From contig DATGIQ010000504.1 in the NCBI GenBank assembly GCA_035295665.1, positions 1-55,089 on the forward strand: 55,089 nucleotides of DNA, written 5' to 3'. This document shows positions 51,176 to 55,089 of this stretch, in pieces. Each line of letters opens with the position of its first letter. The first letter of the stretch is position 1. The stretch is from DATGIQ01 sp035295665. Its GTDB lineage: Bacteria > Planctomycetota > Planctomycetia > Gemmatales > Gemmataceae. A program made the translations under genes and the position numbers. The notes under the pieces are model-generated. The model had not been told where the DNA came from and did no database searches. It worked only from the letters and a program-made list of their open reading frames with translations.

Positions 51176-52159
51176 ATGATTTTGGCCGGTGATATCGGCG
51201 GCACGAAAACGGTAATCGCACATTATGACGAATCGGGCGGTAAGCTGCGCCAGCTGCGTGCCGCCACCTTCAAAAGCAAGGATTATCCCGCGCTCGAGAA
51301 AATTCTCGCAGCTTTTCTGAAGGACAGTCCGGGGTTGTCGTTGCGTGTCGGCTGCTTTGGCGTAGCCGGGGCGGTGATCGACGGAAAAAGCCAGACCACC
51401 AACCTACCCTGGCAGCTCGACGAGCAGGCGTTGGCGCGCGCCATCGGCGTGGCGCGGGTGAAGTTGCTCAACGACCTGGAAGCGGCTGCCTATGGCATGC
51501 TTCACCTTTCGTCCGATGAGATGTGCGTGCTGAACGCCGGCACTCGGCCCGGCCGCAAAGGGCATGCGGCCGTCATCGCCGCGGGCACGGGGCTCGGAGA
51601 AGCCATGCTTTATTGGGACGGCCAACGGCATCATCCGCTGGCTTCTGAAGGCGGCCACGCCGACTTTGCACCGCGCACCGACCAGGAGATCGAGCTGTTG
51701 CGTTATCTGCGCGGCAAATGTGGCGGACACGTCAGCTATGAGCGCGTCCTCTCCGGCCCCGGATTTTACAACGTTTATTGCTTCCTGCGCGATAGCGGAC
51801 ACGCTCCCGAGCCGGCGTGGCTCACGCAGAAGCTCCAAGGAGGAGATCCAAACCCCATCATCACGCAAGCGGGCTTGGCCGGCGAGGACCCGCTCTGCGT
51901 CGCCACGGTGGAACTCTTTTCCACCCTGTACGGAGCCGAAGCGGGCAATCTGGCGCTCAAGTGTGTGGCCACCGGTGGCGTGTTCGTGGGCGGCGGCATC
52001 GCTCCGAAGATGCTATCGGTGCTTCAGGGCGGGAGCTTTATGCGCGGGTTCACGGACAAAGGGCGGTTCTCCGGGCTCATGAAGAGCATGGGGGTGAGCG
52101 TCGCCCTGAACCCGGCCGCTCCGCTGATCGGTGCGGCACACTACGCTCTGCAACTGTGA
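51176..52159 (+). CDS. glk: Glucokinase
   Basis: ATP-dependent glucose kinase of the bacterial Glk type, 327 residues. ILAGDIGGTKTVIAHYD is the phosphate-binding start, FGVAGAVIDGKSQTTNLPWQLDE and KLLNDLEAAAYGML contain the catalytic aspartate region, and AAGTGLGEAMLYWDG, ASEGGHADFAP and ATGGVFVGGGIAPKML complete the sugar and nucleotide site. It feeds glucose-6-phosphate to zwf and pgi next door. ATG 51176 is in-frame with the family start. Confidence 0.95.
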   Translation: MILAGDIGGTKTVIAHYDESGGKLRQLRAATFKSKDYPALEKILAAFLKDSPGLSLRVGCFGVAGAVIDGKSQTTNLPWQLDEQALARAIGVARVKLLNDLEAAAYGMLHLSSDEMCVLNAGTRPGRKGHAAVIAAGTGLGEAMLYWDGQRHHPLASEGGHADFAPRTDQEIELLRYLRGKCGGHVSYERVLSGPGFYNVYCFLRDSGHAPEPAWLTQKLQGGDPNPIITQAGLAGEDPLCVATVELFSTLYGAEAGNLALKCVATGGVFVGGGIAPKMLSVLQGGSFMRGFTDKGRFSGLMKSMGVSVALNPAAPLIGAAHYALQL

Positions 52160-52197
52160 GGAAGTTGTCCCCTTTTCGGACTACGCGATGCGCACCT

Positions 52198-54873
52198 ATG
52201 AAAACGACTGAGCACAAACGACTGCGCGAAATCGAGGATGAAAGTTTCGGCTGGCGCCGCTGGGGGCCCTACATCAGCGACCGCGCCTGGGCCACGGTTC
52301 GGGAGGATTACAGCGCGGACGGAAATGTCTGGGGATATTTGCCGCATGATCTGGCCCGCAGCAAAGCCTACCGCTGGGGAGAGGACGGCATTGCCGGGAT
52401 TTGCGATCGCTTTCAAATCCTGGTCTGCGCGCCGGCATTCTGGAACGGCAAGGACCCCATTCTGAAGGAGCGACTCTTTGGTCTGACCCCGCAGGAGGGC
52501 AACCACGGGGAAGATGTCAAGGAGTATTATTTCTACCTGGACAATACGCCGACCCATTCGTACATGCGCTGCCTGTACAAGTATCCGCAGGCTGCCTTCC
52601 CCTATCGCCAGCTCATCGAGGAAAACCAACGCCGTGCCGGCCAAGGCTTCGAATACGAGCTGCTGGATACGGGCGTCTTCGACGAGGATCGCTATTTCGA
52701 TATCGTCATCGAATACGCCAAGCTCAACCCGGAAGACATTTGCATCCGCATCGAAGCCTTCAACCGCGGCCCCGAGCCCGCGCCGTTGCACATTTTGCCC
52801 CACCTTTGGTTCCGCAACATCTGGGCGTGGGGCCAAGAGGCTGAGCCGGAACCGATGATCCGGCCCGGCCTCGAAGGATCAGACTTTCTGACGCTGGTGG
52901 CCGACGACGGCAAGCTTCGGATGCCTCCCGAAATTCCGGTTCACTATCGGCTCGGCCCGCGGACCCTGTATGCTTCTCGCGGAGGCACTCTCCTGTTCAC
53001 GGATAACGAAACGAATGCACCGCGTGTCTATGGCCCAGGCGGCACGAGCCGAACCCCCTACGTCAAGGATGCCTTTCACCGCGCGGTCATCCACGGGGAA
53101 GCGTGTACCAATCCCAACCGCGTCGGCACCAAGGCGGCCATCCATTATTGCTTCGATGCGGTGCCCGCCGGTGGCTCGGTCAGCGTGCGGTTGCGCCTTT
53201 CCGACCGCGGCAACCTGCGGACACCCTTGGCCCGGGTGGATAAAGACATCGCCAAGCGGCGCTCCGAGGCGGACGAGTTTTATGCGAGCATCCATCCGCC
53301 CGAGGCGAATGCGGCGGAGTGCGCGGTCCAGCGCCAGGCCTTGGCCGGCCTGCTCTGGAGCAAGATGATCTACCTTTTCGACACGAACGCCTGGATGGAT
53401 GGCGACAATCCGAACTGGCCCCCTCCAGAATCGCGGCAGACGATCCGCAACCAGCATTGGCGTCACCTCAATTCGATGCGGGTGATGACCATGCCCGACA
53501 AGTGGGAATATCCCTGGTTCGCGGCGTGGGACCTGGCGTTACAGTGTGTCGCCTTTGCCCTGGTTGATCCGCGCTATGCGAAAGAGCAGCTCTGGCTACT
53601 GCTCTTCGAACAATTCCAACACCCCAATGGCCAGATCCCGGCTTATGAGTGGGAGTTCTCCGATCTGAATCCGCCGGTGCATGCCTGGGCGGTCTGGCGG
53701 GTCTACAATCTGGACCGCATTCACAGCGGCAAGGCGGATCGGCTCTTTCTGGAGCGCTGTTTCCACAAGCTGCTCATCAACTTCGCCTGGTGGATCAACA
53801 AGGTCGATCGCCAAGGCAACAATATCTTCGAAGGCGGGTTCCTCGGCCTGGACAACATCACGGTCGTCGATCGCAGCGTCCGCACGGCGGATGGCTGTGT
53901 CCTGGAACAGGCGGACGCCACCGGCTGGATGGGGATGTACTGCCTGAACCTGATGCGGATTGCCCTGGAGCTGGCCAAGGAGGACTCGGCTTACGAGGGG
54001 CTGGCCACCAAGTTTTTCGAGCATTATGTCTACGTGGCGGCCGCGATGAAACGCATGGGCGGCCGGAACTACCAATTGTGGGATGAGCGGGATGGCTTTT
54101 TCTATGATGTGCTCCGCTATCCCGATGGCCAATTTCACAAGTTCCGCGTCCGCTCGTTGGTGGGGTTGATCCCGCTCTTCGCCGTCGAACGACTCGAAGT
54201 CGAGTGGATCAAGCCATTCAAGGAGTTCAGCGGTTACTTTGCCTGGTTCATGAAAAACCGCCGGGAGCTGGTCAAGGATGTCGTGCACCCGGTCGAACGG
54301 GATGGCGAAACGACGTACGTACTGACGATCGTCAATCAACTCCAACTCGTTCGCTTGCTCCAGCGCCTGTGGGATCCGGGCGAGTTTCTCTCGGCCTACG
54401 GCATTCGCAGCTTGTCCAAAGCTCACGAGGCCCATCCGTTCGAGCTCGATGGCCGATTCGTCGGCTACGAGCCGGCGGAGGCGGTCTCGAAGATCAAGGG
54501 GGGCAATTCCAACTGGCGGGGACCGATCTGGTTTCCGACCTGTTTTTTGTTGATTGAATCGCTGGGCAAGCTGGGGAAGGCTTATGGCACAACGTACACG
54601 GTGCCCCTTTCGGGACCCAACGGTCAGCAGATCACGTTTCCGCAGATGGCCAAGGAGATTGCCGATCGCCTGATCCGGATTTTCACACCCGACGGTTCCG
54701 GCCGGCGGCCGGTCTATGGCGGGACGCGAAAGTTTCAGGAAGACCCGCACTGGCGCGATCACATTCTGTTCTACGAGTACTTCCACGGCGATAATGGGGC
54801 GGGCCTGGGCGCGTCGCATCAAACGGGCTGGACGGCGCTGGTGGCTTCGCTCATCGATGAGTGGCGGAAATAG
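52198..54873 (+). CDS. MGH1-like glycoside hydrolase (GH63-type glucosidase)
   Basis: A large 891-residue (alpha/alpha)6-barrel protein. The N-terminal half (RLREIEDESFGWRRWGPYISDRAWATVREDYS and WGYLPHDLARSKAYRWGEDG) and the barrel half (MTMPDKWEYPWFAAWDLALQCVAFAL, NGQIPAYEWEFSDLNPPVHAWAVWRVY, NWRGPIWFPTCFLLIESL) match the mannosylglycerate-hydrolase-like/GH63 group of bacterial glucosidases. The aspartate in AWDLA and glutamate-containing EWEFSD are candidate catalytic acids. No signal peptide is visible, so it is probably cytoplasmic. It starts 38 bases after glk and may release glucose from a storage or compatible-solute glycoside for the pathway encoded upstream. Its last bases overlap the convergent membrane-protein gene. 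Confidence 0.8.
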   Translation: MKTTEHKRLREIEDESFGWRRWGPYISDRAWATVREDYSADGNVWGYLPHDLARSKAYRWGEDGIAGICDRFQILVCAPAFWNGKDPILKERLFGLTPQEGNHGEDVKEYYFYLDNTPTHSYMRCLYKYPQAAFPYRQLIEENQRRAGQGFEYELLDTGVFDEDRYFDIVIEYAKLNPEDICIRIEAFNRGPEPAPLHILPHLWFRNIWAWGQEAEPEPMIRPGLEGSDFLTLVADDGKLRMPPEIPVHYRLGPRTLYASRGGTLLFTDNETNAPRVYGPGGTSRTPYVKDAFHRAVIHGEACTNPNRVGTKAAIHYCFDAVPAGGSVSVRLRLSDRGNLRTPLARVDKDIAKRRSEADEFYASIHPPEANAAECAVQRQALAGLLWSKMIYLFDTNAWMDGDNPNWPPPESRQTIRNQHWRHLNSMRVMTMPDKWEYPWFAAWDLALQCVAFALVDPRYAKEQLWLLLFEQFQHPNGQIPAYEWEFSDLNPPVHAWAVWRVYNLDRIHSGKADRLFLERCFHKLLINFAWWINKVDRQGNNIFEGGFLGLDNITVVDRSVRTADGCVLEQADATGWMGMYCLNLMRIALELAKEDSAYEGLATKFFEHYVYVAAAMKRMGGRNYQLWDERDGFFYDVLRYPDGQFHKFRVRSLVGLIPLFAVERLEVEWIKPFKEFSGYFAWFMKNRRELVKDVVHPVERDGETTYVLTIVNQLQLVRLLQRLWDPGEFLSAYGIRSLSKAHEAHPFELDGRFVGYEPAEAVSKIKGGNSNWRGPIWFPTCFLLIESLGKLGKAYGTTYTVPLSGPNGQQITFPQMAKEIADRLIRIFTPDGSGRRPVYGGTRKFQEDPHWRDHILFYEYFHGDNGAGLGASHQTGWTALVASLIDEWRK

Positions 54874-55089
54874 TGTCCGGGCCCTGCTCGGCAGCGATAC
54901 GCCTTCCTAGCTTTCGCAGCCGCAGACCGAGCACGATCAAGACCACAGCCCAGGTGGCTCCAAACTCCAGCGGTGCCCATAGCAGGTCGGCGGCCATCGC
55001 GAAGGCAAGGCCAAGGAACGCCAGTCCGATCAATGCACAGTATCCCCAAAAGTTTACCGCCAGGGCAATGAAGGCCAGGCCGCCCAGGA
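54851..55089 (-). CDS. Membrane protein, C-terminal part (gene continues beyond the window)
   Basis: The last 79 codons of a minus-strand gene with no start inside the window. Hydrophobic helices are seen at LGGLAFIALAVNFWGYCALI, GLAFLGLAFAMAADLL and ATWAVVLIVLGLRL, followed by a basic and polar tail ending SATHR. The stop at 54851-54853 lies inside the convergent MGH1 gene (23-base overlap). Family unknown. Confidence 0.55.
   Translation of the reverse strand, partial: LGGLAFIALAVNFWGYCALIGLAFLGLAFAMAADLLWAPLEFGATWAVVLIVLGLRLRKLGRRIAAEQGPDTISATHR

Overview
The window looks like chromosomal DNA of a planctomycete, probably a relative of Gemmataceae. It is GC-rich. It carries secreted proteins with the N-terminal LEALESRN-type motif seen in planctomycete extracellular proteins, PKD/Ig-repeat proteins, several lipopolysaccharide-kinase-like proteins, multiheme cytochromes, separate coaB and coaC genes and a fused transaldolase/glucose-6-phosphate isomerase. 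These assignments come from reading the translations; no database search was run.

Layout. 1-2.5 kb: the 3' part of a large PKD/Ig-repeat surface protein. 2.8-14.4 kb: a mainly minus-strand housekeeping and envelope block (glyQS, a 2-phosphosulfolactate phosphatase relative, coaC, coaB, a DUF1570-like lipoprotein, a double kinase-fold protein, a glycosyltransferase, smpB), plus a plus-strand 2OG oxygenase and a heptosyltransferase, a third kinase-fold protein and a small membrane protein. 14.8-21.1 kb: the most unusual part. It reads as one transcription unit in which five genes contain in-frame UGA codons (eight in total) at positions where known families have cysteine. They are a CUAEP-tail radical SAM protein, a secreted HMA-like protein with UU, two MerT-like membrane proteins (one with a single Sec, one with UU) and an HMA/MerP-like lipoprotein with UxxxU. 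Three further genes are interleaved (DUF169, a SUMF1-type protein) or follow (a fold-III PLP decarboxylase). Hairpins resembling bacterial SECIS elements follow the UGA codons. Gene callers that read UGA only as stop would truncate or miss these genes.

21.6-34.6 kb: a beta-helix surface protein, a LolD/MacB-type ATPase with a very large FtsX-type permease that contains an EF-hand-like loop, a DMT-like membrane protein, a lipoate ligase relative, a YjhG/YagF-type sugar-acid dehydratase, tRNA-Arg(UCG), three small or medium hypothetical or aldolase-like genes and several palindromic elements. 34.7-41.4 kb: a four-gene minus-strand redox operon (b-type membrane cytochrome, decaheme cytochrome, NuoE-NuoF fusion, and an iron-sulfur protein with two cyclic-nucleotide-binding folds) that looks like an NADH-linked, membrane-anchored electron-transfer complex. 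A multiheme cytochrome is divergent from it. 43.2-54.9 kb: a plus-strand central-carbon block (tal-pgi, tkt, gnd, zwf, glk, MGH1-type glycoside hydrolase) covering glucose phosphorylation and both branches of the pentose phosphate pathway. The window ends inside a minus-strand membrane-protein gene.

Two families of palindromic sequence recur: family A, with ctggaact/agttccag arms, at four intergenic sites, and family B, built on acaagcctg.../...caggcttgt, found in gaps between convergent genes where it could act as a bidirectional terminator. No rRNA, CRISPR array, insertion sequence, selA, selB, selD or tRNA-Sec gene was recognised.
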